Shown here one piece after another: positions 9,752-21,952 of a stretch of 64,000 nt of DNA (positions are counted from its first letter, which is position 1; each line of letters begins with the position of its first letter). The stretch lies in assembly GCF_031143425.1 (NCBI RefSeq), contig NC_090439.1, positions 348,930,027-348,994,026 on the forward strand, given 5' to 3'. The notes under the pieces were generated by a model that had not been told where the DNA came from, did no database searches, and was given only the letters and a program-made list of their open reading frames with translations. The stretch comes from Pleurodeles waltl (lineage: Eukaryota; Chordata; Amphibia; Caudata; Salamandridae). Position numbers and translations under genes: made by a program.

Positions 9752-12145
9752 TGTAGGAAAGTGCCCTCTTTTTGGCATGGGTACCCCCACTTTTTGCCTG
9801 CTGTCAGTGTGTTTTTAACTGTGTTCACTGGCATCTTGGTAACCAGGACCGCAGTGATTGTGCTCTCTCCCTCTAAACTTGGTTGTTCCTGACTTTGTGC
9901 AACCCACAATTGGCATACTGGTGCCCCCATGTAAGTCCCTAGTATATTGTACCTAGGTACCCAGGGAATTGAGGCACCCATGGGAGCCCATACAAAATGT
10001 ATCTGCATGCCTGCCATTGCAGCCTGCATGAAAAGGTGCATGCACCCTTTCATTACAGGTCACTGCACCAGATCACTGTAAGTCACCTCCTAGCCCAGAG
10101 GGTAACTATGAACCTGGGCATGTTTGGTAACAAGCATGTCAGAATCATACCCCAGTATTGGTCGTATGATTCCGTGCACTTAAAGGACCCTCAGCTTTGC
10201 TCCTACCAGTTTGCAGGGTTTTCCTGGGCAGCCCACACTGCTCCCATCCTACAGACACTTTTGTCGCCGTGCATCCTCAGATGGCTGCAATTCTTCAGCC
10301 TACACAAGAAGAAGAAGGAATCACGCTTGGAGTGAAGGGGTCACTCCCCTGCAACTGCAGGCACCTACGACAAGCCACGACCAACTGCGTGGATCCCCTC
10401 TCCTGCTGAGCTGCATGGATCCTGCATCACAGATGGTGGTCCGGAGTAGTCCACTTGGTCCTCTCTGCCAACTGTCCAACTTGGTGGAGGTAAGCCTCTG
10501 CCTTCCCACGCAGGACAGTACCCCTGTGCACCGCATCTCTTGCGTTTGAATCTCCTCCAAGGGATCTTCAGGCAACGTGTAGCTCCAGCCCCCAGCACTG
10601 CATCCTGCAAAGCACAGCCTCCTGCGTGGTTCTCTTACGGCGTGGGATCCACTTTTGTAGTGCTGTGTGGGCTCCTTCTGCGACTCCTGTGTCCCCATCC
10701 TGTGGTGCTCCTGTGGATGCAGCCTCTGTTCCTGTGGACTCTGTGCGATGCTGAGGGTCCCCTGTGACTCCTCTTCCTGGGTTGAGTCCTCCTGGGCCTT
10801 GCTGGTCCCCGGCAGCACCTCTTTTCCACTAACCACGAGTTTGCCTTTGCCAAGGCTTGTTGGTGGAAATCCTGCACCGACACCCATCTGCATTCTTCCT
10901 TCTGGTGTGGAACATCTTCTGCATCCATCAGGAACTCTTCTCTAGCTCCAGGGCTGCCGTACTGACCTGTTCTTCAGTACAGTCGAACAACTCCTGCATC
11001 CACAGCTGGGTGGGTAGTACTACCTACTCCTCCTGGACTCCACTATGACTCTTGGACTTGGTCCACTCTCTCCACAGGTCTTCTTTCTTCAGGAATCCAC
11101 CACTGGTTTCTTGTAGCCTTCTCTAGGTGTCTTCTTTTTCTTCTTTTCCTCCTTTTGGGTAGTTTGGAGAAAACCTAGTGTTTTACTCCTGCATTCCTGG
11201 TTGCTGGGGGTAATATGTTACTTACCTGTGTGGGTCTCTAGTACTCCCAGGTCCCCTCTACACATTTTACTTACCTAGTTGGGGTACCTTGTTCACCATT
11301 CTATATTTTTAGTGTATGAACTGTGCTCCCCCTAGGGTCACTATTGGTTGTTACTGTTTGCTCTGTTTTCTAACCTTTTCTATGCCTATTTCTGATTGCT
11401 AGTGAATATATTTAGTGTATTACTTACCTCCTAAGGGTGTTTCACCTGTATAGTATTTTGTGGTGATTGGTGCCAAAAATAGAGTACCTTTTTTTGTGCA
11501 ACTTAGTGTTTTCTTTCATGTGTGTAAGTGCTGTGTGACTATAGTGGCATTGCATGAGCTTTGCATGTCTCCTAGAAAAGCCTTGGCTGCTCATCCACAT
11601 CTACTTCTAGAGAGCCTGGCTTGTAGATACTACCTATACTTCACTAAGAGGAGATACCTGGACCTGGTATAAGGTGTAAATACCATAGGTACACCAGGCC
11701 AGCTTCCTACATCTGCCTTTCGCATTCAATTTACTTAGTATATGGTTTGGTCTCCCTCCAGAGTCTCTATTGTTTACTGTTATTTCACTGTTTTCTTTAG
11801 CTTTCTATGCCCATTCCTGATTACTAAGGTGTATATATAATAGTGTGTTTACTCACCTGCTAGTAGAGTATTGCCTATACAGTATTTTAGTATTTATGTC
11901 ACCATAATAAAGTACCCTTGTAACACTGTGTGGTTCTTGAATGTGTGTAAGTGCTGGGTGACTACAGTGGTATTGCATACGTTTTTCATATCTACTAGGT
12001 AAGTCTTGGCTGCGCATCCACAGCTACCTCTAGAGAGCCTGGCTTCCTAAACACTGCCTACACCTCACTAATAGGGGATACCACTGACCAGGTATAAGGT
12101 GATAACACCATAGGAAGTCACCACACACCAGGCCAGCTTCCTACA
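9752..12145 (+). repeat. composite solo LTR inserted in ERV integrase
   Basis: It starts TGTAGGAAAG and ends GCTTCCTACA, the terminal pattern of the neighbouring gypsy LTRs, but the body is a different family. The left flank GGAGG and right flank GAAGG differ by one base and look like an aged 5-bp target duplication. The last ~430 bases occur twice: one copy ends at 11711 and a diverged copy ends at 12145. Confidence 0.72.
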
Positions 12146-12840
12146 GAAGGGGCATTAAGACAGCAATAGGATTGTGCAAGGCAGTTGGCAGAATGGCCAA
12201 TGCAGCAACTTCAGATTGATTGTATGGACCTACCACCCTCGCAAGGCTACAAATATGTGCTGGTAATGGTGGATAAAATGTTGGGGTGGCCTGAGGCCTT
12301 CCAGTGCAAAAAAGCTCATGTTTGATACCATCCCCTGTTCTGGGGTACCAGAATCTATAGACTCAGATAACGACCCCATTTCGTAGCTCAAGTGTTTAAA
12401 TACATTCTTAAGTGTCTAGGGATTTCTCAGAATTTGCACACTCTTTCACACTTCCAATCCTCAGGGGCAGTTGAGAAGATGAATGGGCAAATAAAGAATA
12501 AACTGGCCAAAATGCATCAAGAGACAGGACTCAAATGGCCAGAAGCTCTCCCTGTCGTCCTTATGAACAAGCAAGAAGCACAGGTTAACTCCTAATTACA
12601 TTATTTTTGGAAGAGCATTACCATACCAGGAGCACTTTAGACTTCAATATGTTTCTCTCATGGGTGGGGGGGGACCTGAAGCAGTATTGCAGAAGGATGC
12701 AAAGGGCTCTGATCAAATATCATGATCTTGCTAAAAGTGATCAACCTCTCCCTCTTGCAGTCCCTGCCCATGACAGCCTGGGGACTGTGTGTGTGAGTGA
12801 GGGAGTTGAGACGGAAAGACTGCCCTGAGCCAAGGTGGAG
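12146..12840 (+). pseudogene. ERV integrase core and C-terminal remnant
   Basis: Integrase coding resumes after the LTR. A core segment with LQIDCMDLPPS and YVLVMVDK gives the first catalytic D; a broken SDNDP segment holds the second; and QSSGAVEKMNGQIKNKL (about 12462-12515) holds the E. The frame breaks near 12330. After a stop at 12594, weak C-terminal sequence follows to about 12825. It is a relic without a working frame. Confidence 0.75.
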
Positions 12841-13291
12841 TGCACCCTGTCAGGTTCTACTAACCTCCCACACTGCGGTCAAAGTGAATGCACGTCCTTC
12901 CTGGGTTCATCTAATGCATGTTGAAAGGAGTCCAGTGCCACCAGATGCTTATGAATGAAGTCTAGTCAACAAAATCTCGAAGAGGGGTGTTGGTCTGCAC
13001 CTGCTGAAAACTAGACTGCAGGTGGCATAGCAAGGTAGGACTGGGAAGCCACCCCCAAAAAAAGACGACTACGGACCACGAGGAAAAGCAGATGACAGCA
13101 AATTACTTGCAAATTTGCTCCACCGGTATCTGGAGTAGTAAAGATTGAACATTCATTAGAACTTGCTATACCAAGACTTATAAAAATGTAATCTTTGAGT
13201 ATTCATATTTACTGAGATAACAAAGTATATTAAAAAATAAGGTGGCAGGAATGTGTTTCTCTGATGAGCTTGGTGGTTAACTGTTACCCCC

Positions 13292-13675
13292 TTGTTGCAG
13301 AAGCCAGCATTGCACACCTTGATCAAGGTTCATGAGCAGCTTGCCAAAATTCTGAGTCTTAAGAACTGTTGGATCTGTCAACAACTGTCCAGGCATCCAG
13401 GGGACCCTATAGTGCTATATGCCACACCTGTGGGGTTGGGAAAATATCAAGAAGGAGATGTGTACCACGTACCAGATGTCACCTGGACGTATGCTGCAAA
13501 TTTAGATGGGAAGCAGCCCCATTGCACCTTGCAATCTATTGTCCAGGGCCAGTATGAGTTGTCACCCTCTCCTGGAGAAAACTCTACTCAAGACAAGGTC
13601 CCATTGTGTGACATCAGTAGCTGGGACGCAACTCAGAGACTGAGGAAGATGAGTGCCAACTCACTGGATACCTGA
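13292..13675 (+). pseudogene. ERV env surface-subunit remnant
   Basis: A 127-codon frame with the short CWIC motif, a two-cysteine pattern seen in gamma-type env surface subunits, near its start. It sits directly downstream of integrase, where env belongs. No signal peptide or full-length subunit remains. Assignment rests on position and the cysteine motif. Confidence 0.55.
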
Positions 13676-13859
13676 ATTTGGGAAGCTTTGCACTCCACTC
13701 CAAAAGGGGAACCCCTATACTGGAACAAGGACAGAATGTGTTTTATAAGATCCTCTATATGTATGTCCCTGGATTTGGGATATATGACCTAGACAAGCTA
13801 TTGTTAACATTTCTAAAGAGTTGGCCATTACCTTCAATGCCACCAGTGACGCTATTTAA

Positions 13860-14143
13860 GGACTGCAGGTGGAAGTTAACTCTGTAGCCGCTATGATGGT
13901 GCAGAACAGATTGGTGAATGATTTATTTACATTACAGCAGGGGGGTGTGATCTGCAGACCTATCAATTAAAGTTGTTGCACCTAAATCAACAGAACTGGA
14001 AGAGTGGAGACCAACACCACTAAAATAAAGGGAGCCGTGGAAGTATTCACAGAAGGGGGCCAGGGCCTAGATTTTTCATGGTTGTGGTCTTGGTTGCCCA
14101 TAGGCTAGATAAAAAAGGTGGTGATAGCAATTAGAAACATTGT
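13860..14143 (+). pseudogene. ERV env transmembrane-subunit remnant, part 1
   Basis: Around 13866-13950 the plus strand reads a heptad segment containing MVQNRL and LQQGGV, the conserved TM-subunit region before its cysteine cluster. The frame then breaks. Just before 14143 it reads IKKVVIAIRN, the start of the membrane anchor, where the solo LTR interrupts it. Confidence 0.62.
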
Positions 14144-16714
14144 TGTAAGGAAATGCCTCCCTGGCATGGTTACCCCCTGACTTTTTGCCTTTTGCTGATG
14201 CCAAGTTATGACTGAAAGTGTGCTGGGACCCTGCTAACCAGGCACCAGCACCAGTGTTCTTTCCCTAAACTGTACCTTTGCTTCCACAATTGGCACAGCC
14301 CTGGCACTCAGAAAAGTTCCTTGTAAATTGTACCCCTGGTACCAAGAGCCCTGATGTCAGGGAAGGTCTCTAAGGGCTGCAGCATGTCTTATGCCACCCT
14401 GGGGACCCCTCGCTCAGCACATGAACACTGCCTCACAGCTTGTGTTTGCTGGTGGGGAGAAAATGACTAAGTCGACATGGCACTCCCCTAAGAGTGCCAT
14501 GCCAACCTCACACTGATTGTGGCATAGGTAAGTCACCCCTCTAGCAGGCCTTACAGCCCTAAGGCAGGGAACACTATACCACAGGTGAGGGAATAGGTGC
14601 ATGAGCACTATGCCCCTACAGTGTCTAAGCAAAACCTTAGACATTGTAAGTGCAGGGTAACCATAAGAGTTTATGGTCTGGGAGTTTGTCAAATACAAAC
14701 TCCACAGTTCCATAATGGCTACACTGAATTCTGGGAAGTTTGGTATCAAACTTCTCAGCACAATAAATGCACACTGACGCCAGGGTGGAATTTATTGTAC
14801 CAAGCACCCAGAGGGCATTTTAGAGATGCCCCCTGAATACCAATCCAACTTCTAGTGTTAGGCTGGCCAGTTTCTGCCAGCCTGCCACAACCAGACGAGT
14901 TGCTGGCCACATGGGGAGAGTGCCTTTGTCACTCTGTGGCCAGGAACAAAGCCTGTACTTGGTGTAGGTGCTTCTCACCTCCCCCTGCAGGAACTGTAAC
15001 ACCCGACCCCCTTTGTTACAGCACCACAGGGCCTCTCAGCTAGTGGAGATGCCTCCGGCCACTGCCCCCACTTTTGGCGGCAAGACAGGAGGAGATAATT
15101 AGAAAAACAAGGAGGAGTCACCCACCAGTCAGGACAGCCCCTAAGGTGCCCTGAGCTGAGGTGACCCCTGCCTTTAGAAATCCTCCATCTTAAGATTGGA
15201 GGATTCCCCCAATAGGATGTTGGATGTTCTCCCCCCCTCAGGGAGGAGGCACAAAGAGGGTGTAGCCACCCTTCAGGACAGTAGCCATTGGCTACTGCTC
15301 TCCTGACTTAAACACACTCCTAAATCTAGTATTTAGGGGTGACCCAGAGCTCAGGAAATCAGATTTCTGCAACCTTAACAAAAAAGAAGGACTGCTGACC
15401 TACAAGCCCTGCAGAGAAGACAGAAGACGACAACGGCTTTGGCCCCAGCCCTACCGGCCTGTCTCCTGACTAGAAAACCTGCAACCAGCTACGCATCCGA
15501 CAGGGACCAGCGACCTCTGAAGCCTCAGAGGACTGCCCTGAACCAAAGGACCAAGAAATGTGTTTTGGGCACCTCTTTGACCTCTGCATCTGACCGGCCC
15601 TGAGCTGTTGGTGTGGTAACTTTGGGGTTGCCTTGAACCCCCAACGGTGGGCTGCCTATGCCCATGAACTGAGACTCGTAAGTGTCTTACTTACCTCACA
15701 ATCTAACCAATACTTACCTCCCCCAGGAACTGTTGATTTTTGCACAGTGTCTACTTTTAAAATAGCTTATTGCCATTTTAACAAAAACTGTATATGTTAT
15801 TGCTCTAATTCAAAGTTCCTAACGTACCTGGGTGGAGTACCTTGCATTTTATGTAGTTATTTCAAATCTTGAACTTGTAGTTCTAAAAATAATTTAAGAA
15901 AATATATTTTTCTATATTAAAACTATTGGCCTGGAGTTAAGTATTTGAGTGTGTGTTCCTCATTTATTGTCTGTGTGTGTACAACAAATGCTTAACACTA
16001 CCCTCTGATAAGCCTACTGCTCAACCACACTACCACAAAATAGAGCATTAGAATTATCTAATTTTGCCACTATCTTACCTCTAAGGGGAACCCTTGGACT
16101 CTGTGCACAATAAGGCCCTCATTACAAACCTGGCGGTCAAAGACCGCCAGGGCTATTTTGTCGGATGCACTGCCAACAGGCTGGCGGTGCATTCCTTGGG
16201 ATTACGACCACGACGGAAGCTCTGCGGTCGCTCAGCCGGGACCGGCGGTTTACTGCCACGTTGGTCCCGGTGGTTGTAATCCCCAAGGGGAGCGCTGCTT
16301 GCAGCGCTGCCCAGGGGATTACGAGTCCTCCTCCCGCCAGCCTTTTCATGGCAGTAGGAACCGCCATGAAAAGGCTGGCGGAAAGGGGAGTTGCGGGCCC
16401 CTGGGAGCCCCTGCACTGCCCATGCCTTTGGCAGTGCAGGGGCCACCTGCCACGGCCCCATGGAGCTTTTCACTGTCTGCATAGCTGACAGTGAAAAGTG
16501 CGACGGGTGCAACTGCACCCGTCGCACCGCCACAACACCGCCGGCTCTATTTGGAGCCAGCTCCCGAGTTGCGGCCGACATCCCCGCTGGGCCGGCGGGC
16601 CACCGCAGAAGTGCGGCCGCTACAACTTGGCGAGCGGCAGTTGCCGCCTGCCAAAGTTGGAATGAGGGCCTATATCTTACTTTGAGATAGTATATACTGA
16701 GCCAACTTTCTACA
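14144..16714 (+). repeat. old Gmr1-like solo LTR interrupting ERV env
   Basis: It starts TGTAAGGAAATGCC and ends CTTTCTACA. Without the 559-bp MITE it carries, it is about 2.0 kb, shorter than the 2.7 kb of young copies because a block near 15558 is missing. Flanks ATTGT and ATCTT match at only three of five bases, so the target duplication is decayed. No internal region is present, as expected from LTR-LTR recombination. Confidence 0.85.
16113..16671. mobile_element. hairpin-rich MITE (559 bp)
   Basis: The terminal inverted repeats are AGGCCCTCATTACAA and AGGCCCTCATTCCAA (one mismatch), flanked by ATA on both sides. It interrupts the LTR between segments that are contiguous in the sister LTR near 21120. 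The interior is GC-rich and built of successive perfect hairpins: 16129-16151 (10-bp arms), 16334-16381 (19), 16407-16443 (14), 16466-16498 (12) and 16498-16527 (14). It has no ORF of its own. The three-base duplication suggests a PIF/Harbinger-type transposase, but this is not proven. Confidence 0.78.
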
Positions 16715-16935
16715 ATCTTCATAGCCATCATCCTGGGATTGTGCCTATGGTAATGTTGTTGCTCTTTGCTACAGCAGCTCTGCCAACAAGCTCTATTCAC
16801 TCCATCGTCAGCCATGGTAATGCCACCAAGAGAGCACAAAATGGCTCTGATGTATCAGAGGATGCAGGAGGACAAAGATCATTAAAGGCAAGAAATAAAT
16901 GGACTGATATCAATAAGTTTGTAGGTGTGAGCCAT
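16715..16935 (+). pseudogene. ERV env transmembrane-subunit remnant, part 2
   Basis: The membrane anchor cut at 14143 resumes here with IFIAIILGLCLW and then a stop. The following 200 bases run to the polypurine tract in the position of a cytoplasmic tail but have no intact frame. The join across the solo LTR shows that the LTR is a later insertion. Confidence 0.6.
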
Positions 16936-16959
16936 CAGGAGCATAGGCTCCTTTGGTTC

Positions 16960-16970
16960 AAAGGGGGGAA
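16960..16970 (+). other. ERV polypurine tract
   Basis: An A/G run with six consecutive G lies directly before the TG of the ERV 3' LTR, as in replication-competent retroviruses. Confidence 0.75.
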
Positions 16971-16971
16971 T

Positions 16972-17550
16972 TGAGAGGGAACATTAAATGAAATATCAAC
17001 CTCTGTGTAATGAACTGCTGGATCTTGTTCCAGTGAAACTGTTGAACTATTGACTGAACTTTTGTAACCGTGACCTATTAAACCTTTGACTGTTTGTATA
17101 TGTGCAAACACCTGCTCCTGTTCCTCTCTGCCTGCTTCGGGCCTTGAGAGACCAAAGGGTTCGGCAGGTGTAGGTGTACTTGGAATATGGTTTAAGTCAG
17201 GTAAGATGAATAGCAGAGGACTCAAGTATCATGGGAAAATGCCAGAGCCCATCTCTCTGTTACTTTTGTTCCTAAGATATATGTGATATATGATCTGAAC
17301 TATCTTCTTGAACATTCCTGCCTACCATATGTAACCTGCAAAGAATGAATAAATAAGTGCTCGACGAAGCACTCTGTGTGACATGCTGTCAGACCCCTGC
17401 TTGAGTGCATTACACTGCATTGTACAATGCAATAAACTTATGACGCTTTTTAACCAACACATTGCCTGTGGCTGATTGCCTAGCGCCTAGGTTGAACTGG
17501 CAAGACTCTGATTACACTCAGTCAGGTCCGCGACAAACCCAGTTGTCACA
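16972..17550 (+). repeat. ERV 3' LTR (579 bp)
   Basis: It is bounded by TGAGAGG and TTGTCACA and directly follows the polypurine tract. AATAAA lies at 17431-17436, about 120 bases from the end, a normal place for the R/U5 signal. It is unrelated to the long gypsy LTRs in the window. Confidence 0.72.
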
Positions 17551-18944
17551 CTGCTTTTTCCTGGGGGCACATAGCCCCTTGGTAGCCACAAGTCTAGTGG
17601 TGAGCTAAGGAGCTCTCAGTGTCAAGTGAGGAGTCTCACAGTGTTGAGAGTGGGAAGAATGGTGCATCTTGGGATAGCCAGAAGCCACACTTTAAAGGAA
17701 GAAGTCATCAGGTGGGGGGGGGGGGGGGTTGGTAGTGACTGGCTACCAACTGCACTCTAACTTGAGGGTATTTCTGTAGCACCTGATGGATAGTGAAGAG
17801 AGAGACTGTGCCTGCCATGTCCTGCTCAAGGGGAAGCTGTTCCCAGAGCCAAGTCAAGCCAGGAAACTGCAAGGGCCAGCCGCCTTGCTTCCTATTCGCA
17901 GCACAGGGACACAAAGGCAGAGGAAGCTTGCAGGGGAAAGTTGGTTTCTAAAGCCTTCACACCAATCCTACCGCCACCATGCAGCACCAAGGACTAAGAC
18001 CCAACGCACAAAGCTGCACCAGAGTTTGCTAAACCCAGCGGTGCTAACAGAGAGCTGTTGGGACTCTCTGAATGTGAGTTATCGACCCAGGAAGGATTGA
18101 ACTGTGACCAAGACAACAGGCGACTAATAGTCCAGTGGCGACTGGACTTTGGCCAGACTGGGGAGGACTTCATGGGATGTGGACCCTGCAATCAGGACCC
18201 CCTCACCATCTTCGTGGACCAACGAATTCACAAATCTTTGTAGAGAGACCCCTGTTGACCGCATCGCATTCCCAGCATTCTTAGAGCATCATCAGCATCC
18301 TTCGTTCCTTGCATCAGAACCACTCCATAGAAATCCATTGCAATGCAGATAAAGTGCCAGGAACTGCTGAAGGACAGCTTCACCTGTGGAGGTAATTGTT
18401 TCTAAGGACCTTGCTGGTCCTTTTGACTAGCTCCCTGCCGGAATTGGTTGCCACAAGTACTTCTAATCAACTGCATTGACATTTTCCCAGGTTTTATTTG
18501 AAAATGTTTATAAGTATCCAATTCATTGACCTTGCCAAGGCCTGTTCACAGTTGACTGACATTGTTTTTATTTATTATTGCTTGCAAAATCAATATGTCA
18601 GCAAACCCTGCAGTGGCTGTTTTTCGTTTTAGTGTCTAAACTGTTATAAAAATACAGTCTACTTTTTTAAATTGATGTCAAATTTCTTGAGGGTTTTGTT
18701 GATTTCTTCGCTAATTGTTTTGGTGCAGTTTAAATGCTTTACACTTGTTCCGGTGTGTAAGACTTGCTGCTCAGGGCCACAGCTACCCAAGATTGAGCTA
18801 TGGTTTGGTAGACGAAACCAAAGGGTCCTAAAGGGGTTGGGACGTGTATTACACGATGACCATATGATACACCCTATTTCCTCACATGCAGTATTACAGA
18901 AGGGGACACAGAAGCTTGTGTACTCCTGTAAACAGAAACATCAG
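17551..18944. other. unassigned sequence with a 15-G run
   Basis: I see no convincing gene. A run of 15 G lies at 17714-17728. A frame from 18672 begins with a hydrophobic leader-like segment and stays open into the next LTR (see findings), but no family is recognisable. Confidence 0.4.
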
Positions 18945-21167
18945 TGTAGGAAAATGGCTCCCTGTTGCAGGTACCCCCCACACTTTTTGTCTGGTATTAA
19001 TGCTGACTTGACTGAGAAGTGTACTGGGACCCTGCTAACCAGGCCCCAGCATCAGTGTTCTTTCACTAAAAATGTACCATTGATTCCACAATTGGCACAC
19101 TCCTGGCACACAGATAAGTCCCTTGTAAAAGGTACCAGTGGTACCAAGGGCCCTGTGACCAGGGAAGGTCCCTAAGTGCTGCAGCATATATTGTGCCACC
19201 CTAAGGGACCCCTCACCTAACACATGCACACTGCCATTGCAGATTGTGTGCGTTGGTGGGGAGAAAAAGGCAAAGTCGACATGGCATCCCCCCTCAGGAT
19301 GCCATGCCCACAAAATACTGCTTGTGGCATAGGTAAGTTACCCATCTAGAAGGGCTTACAGCCCTAAGGCAGGGTGCAGTATACCACAGGTGAGGGCATA
19401 GCTGCATGAGCAATATGCCCCTACAGTGTCTAAGCCAGTTCTTAGACACTGTAAGTACAGTGTGGCCATATTAAGTATATGGTCTGGTAGTTTGTCAAAA
19501 ACGAACTCCACAGCTCCATAATGGCTACACTGAATACTGGGAAGTTTGGTATCAAACTTCTCAGAATGATAAACCCACCCTGATGCCAGTGTTGGATTTA
19601 TTACACATGCACACAGAGGGCATCTTAGAAGATGCCCCCTATAATTGACACAATCCTTCAGTTCAGGACTGACTGGTCAGTGCCAGCCTGCTGCTGAGAT
19701 GAGTTTCTGCCCCCCCTGGGGTGAGAGCTTTTGTGCTCTCTGAGGACAGAAACAAAGCCTGCTCCCCCTGCAGGAACTGTAACACCTAGCAGTGAGCTTC
19801 AAAGTCTCAGGCTTCATGTTACAATGCCCCAGGGTACTCCAGCTAGTGGAGATGCCCGCCCCCTGGACACAGCCCCCACTTTTGGCGGCAAGTCCAGAGG
19901 AGATAATGAGAAAAACAAGGAGGAGTCACCCACCAGTCAGGACAGCCCCTAAGGTGCCCTGAGCTGAGGTGACCCCTGCCTTTGGAAATCCTCCATCTTG
20001 GTTTTGGAGGATTCCCCAATAGGAATAGGGATGTGCCCCCCCCCACCCCTCAGGGAGGAGGGACAAAGAGGGTGTAGCCACCTCAAGGACAGTAGCCATT
20101 GGCTACTGCCCCCAGACCCAAACACCCCCCTAAATTTAGTATTTTAAGGGTGACCCTGAACCCAGGAAATCAGATTCCTGCAACCTGAAGAAACAAGACG
20201 GACTGCTGACCTACAAATCTGCAGAGAAGACGGACGACGACAAGGGACCCAACCACGCCTGGAACCAGCACTGCACCCGCAGCCCCCAGGACCTGAAGGA
20301 ACTGAACCTCAGTGCAGGAGTGACCCCCAGGCACCCCTCTGCCTAGCCCAGGTGGTGGCTGTCCCGAGAAGCCCCTCATGCCTGCCTGCACAGCTAGAGT
20401 GACCTCTGGGTCCCTCCATTGTTTTCTATCTGAAACCCAACGCCTGCTTTGCACACTGCACCCGGCTGCCCCTGTGCCGCTGAGGGTGTGTTTTGTGTGC
20501 CTACTGGTGTCCCCCCCAGTGCTCTACAAAACTCCCCCGGTCTGCCCCCGAGGACGCAGGTACTTACCTGCTGGCAGACTGGAACCGGAGCCCCCCTGTT
20601 CTCCATATAAGCCTATATGTTTTGGGCACCTCTTTGACCTCTGCACCTGGTGTGGTAACTTTGGGGTTATGCCCAAGAACTGAGACTTGTAAGTGTCTTA
20701 CTTACCTCACAATCTAACCTTTACTTACCGCCCCAAAGAACTGGTAGTTTTTGCACTGTGTCCACTTTTAAAAATAGCTTATTGCCATTTTAACAAAGAC
20801 TGTATATGATATTGCTTTTATTCGAAGTTCCTAACTTACCTGTGTGTGAAGTACCTTGAATTTTATGTGTTTACTTCGAATCTTGAACCTGTGGTTCTTA
20901 AAATAAACTAGGAAAATATATTTTTCTATAAAGAACCTATTGGCCTGGAGTAAGTCTTTGAGTGTGTGTTCCTCATTTATTGCCTGTGTGTGTACAACAA
21001 ATGCTTAACACTACCCTCTGATAAGCCTACTGCTCGACCACACTACCACAAAATGGAGCATTCGAATTATCTAATTTTGCCACTATCTTACCTCTAAGGG
21101 GAACCCTTGGACTCTGTGCACACTATCTCTTACTGTGAGATAGTATATACAGGGCCAACTTCCTACA
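18945..21167 (+). repeat. old Gmr1-like solo LTR (2223 bp)
   Basis: It starts TGTAGGAAAATGG and ends CCAACTTCCTACA. It aligns along its length with the young LTRs but is clearly diverged, with small gaps. Flanks ATCAG and GTAAC do not form a target duplication, so it may be an inter-element recombinant or the duplication has decayed. Its hairpins show paired changes relative to young LTRs. Confidence 0.83.
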
Positions 21168-21750
21168 GTAACAATCAAACAACTTGCCCATTATGGCCAA
21201 TGGACGATGATAAAATCAGAAGTTGTGTGTTACAAACACACAAGCACTTACGTTACAGAGTCTATTTGTTCTCAATATGTGTTTTGCTTTGTTTTGTTTT
21301 GTACCTGCCACACATTCACCTTTTTGTAACTTTGTTACAAACTTTGTTTCCTATTAATTGTGGATACACTTTTTTTGTTTTAAGGAACAAGTGTGATGGT
21401 CATTATTGTTCAATTGATATCACATTGATTGAATAAGGAGGTTTTGACTTTTAATAAAAAGCTGTCTAAATGATTCTCATGAGAACCACTACTTTTAAAG
21501 GTGAAGGGGTCTCTTTTTGGGCCATCACCTGACAGTTACAATGTGCATGTCATCAATACCCCATCTCTTTTTTAGTTCCCGCTTGATGACCCTACACGTA
21601 GCTTGTGCTTAAACCCAATGAAGGAACTTTTTCTATTGGAAAGTTTCACGTGGATCTGTCAAACTGCGCCAAAGTTATTAAGAAAACCAAAAATGCCTTT
21701 TGACCTAAACATTACTAGACAGGGACTATCACTGCCTGTGTAACAGAAAC
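21168..21750. other. unassigned sequence
   Basis: AT-rich sequence between the solo LTR and the microsatellite. A frame open to 21436 exists but has no recognised domain. I see no RNA gene or exon. Confidence 0.4.
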
Positions 21751-21855
<105 letters not shown>

Positions 21856-21952
21856 TAATTGAAACATGCTAGGATATCAATGGAAGATCATTAATTTATA
21901 ACCTTTATAAATGTATTGCCTTTAAATTGTAAGTAGGTGTGTGATGCCTTAC

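Larger units (their letters stand above)
8640..17550 (+). mobile_element. decayed endogenous retrovirus, 3' half (pol-env-3' LTR)
   Basis: The pieces lie in retroviral order: RT connection, RNase H, integrase zinc domain, integrase core, integrase C-terminus, env SU, env TM, polypurine tract and a 579-bp LTR. All reading frames carry stops and shifts. Two later LTR insertions split integrase (9752-12145) and the env TM (14144-16714); pol and env pick up again on the far side of each. The RNase H and integrase wording is of the gamma/epsilon retrovirus type. The 5' LTR, gag and most of RT are absent, lost or displaced by copy A. Confidence 0.82.

Noticed and set aside
10321..10945. Several overlapping frames of 70-190 codons inside the composite LTR
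   Set aside because: Overlapping on both strands in GC-rich LTR sequence, with no recognisable domain.
16158..16839. Overlapping frames of 60-228 codons over the hairpin-rich MITE
   Set aside because: They arise from GC-rich inverted repeats, which open frames on both strands, and they run across MITE and LTR boundaries.
18945..21167. Target-site duplication around the solo LTR
   Set aside because: Flanking five-mers ATCAG and GTAAC do not match in any register close to the ends.
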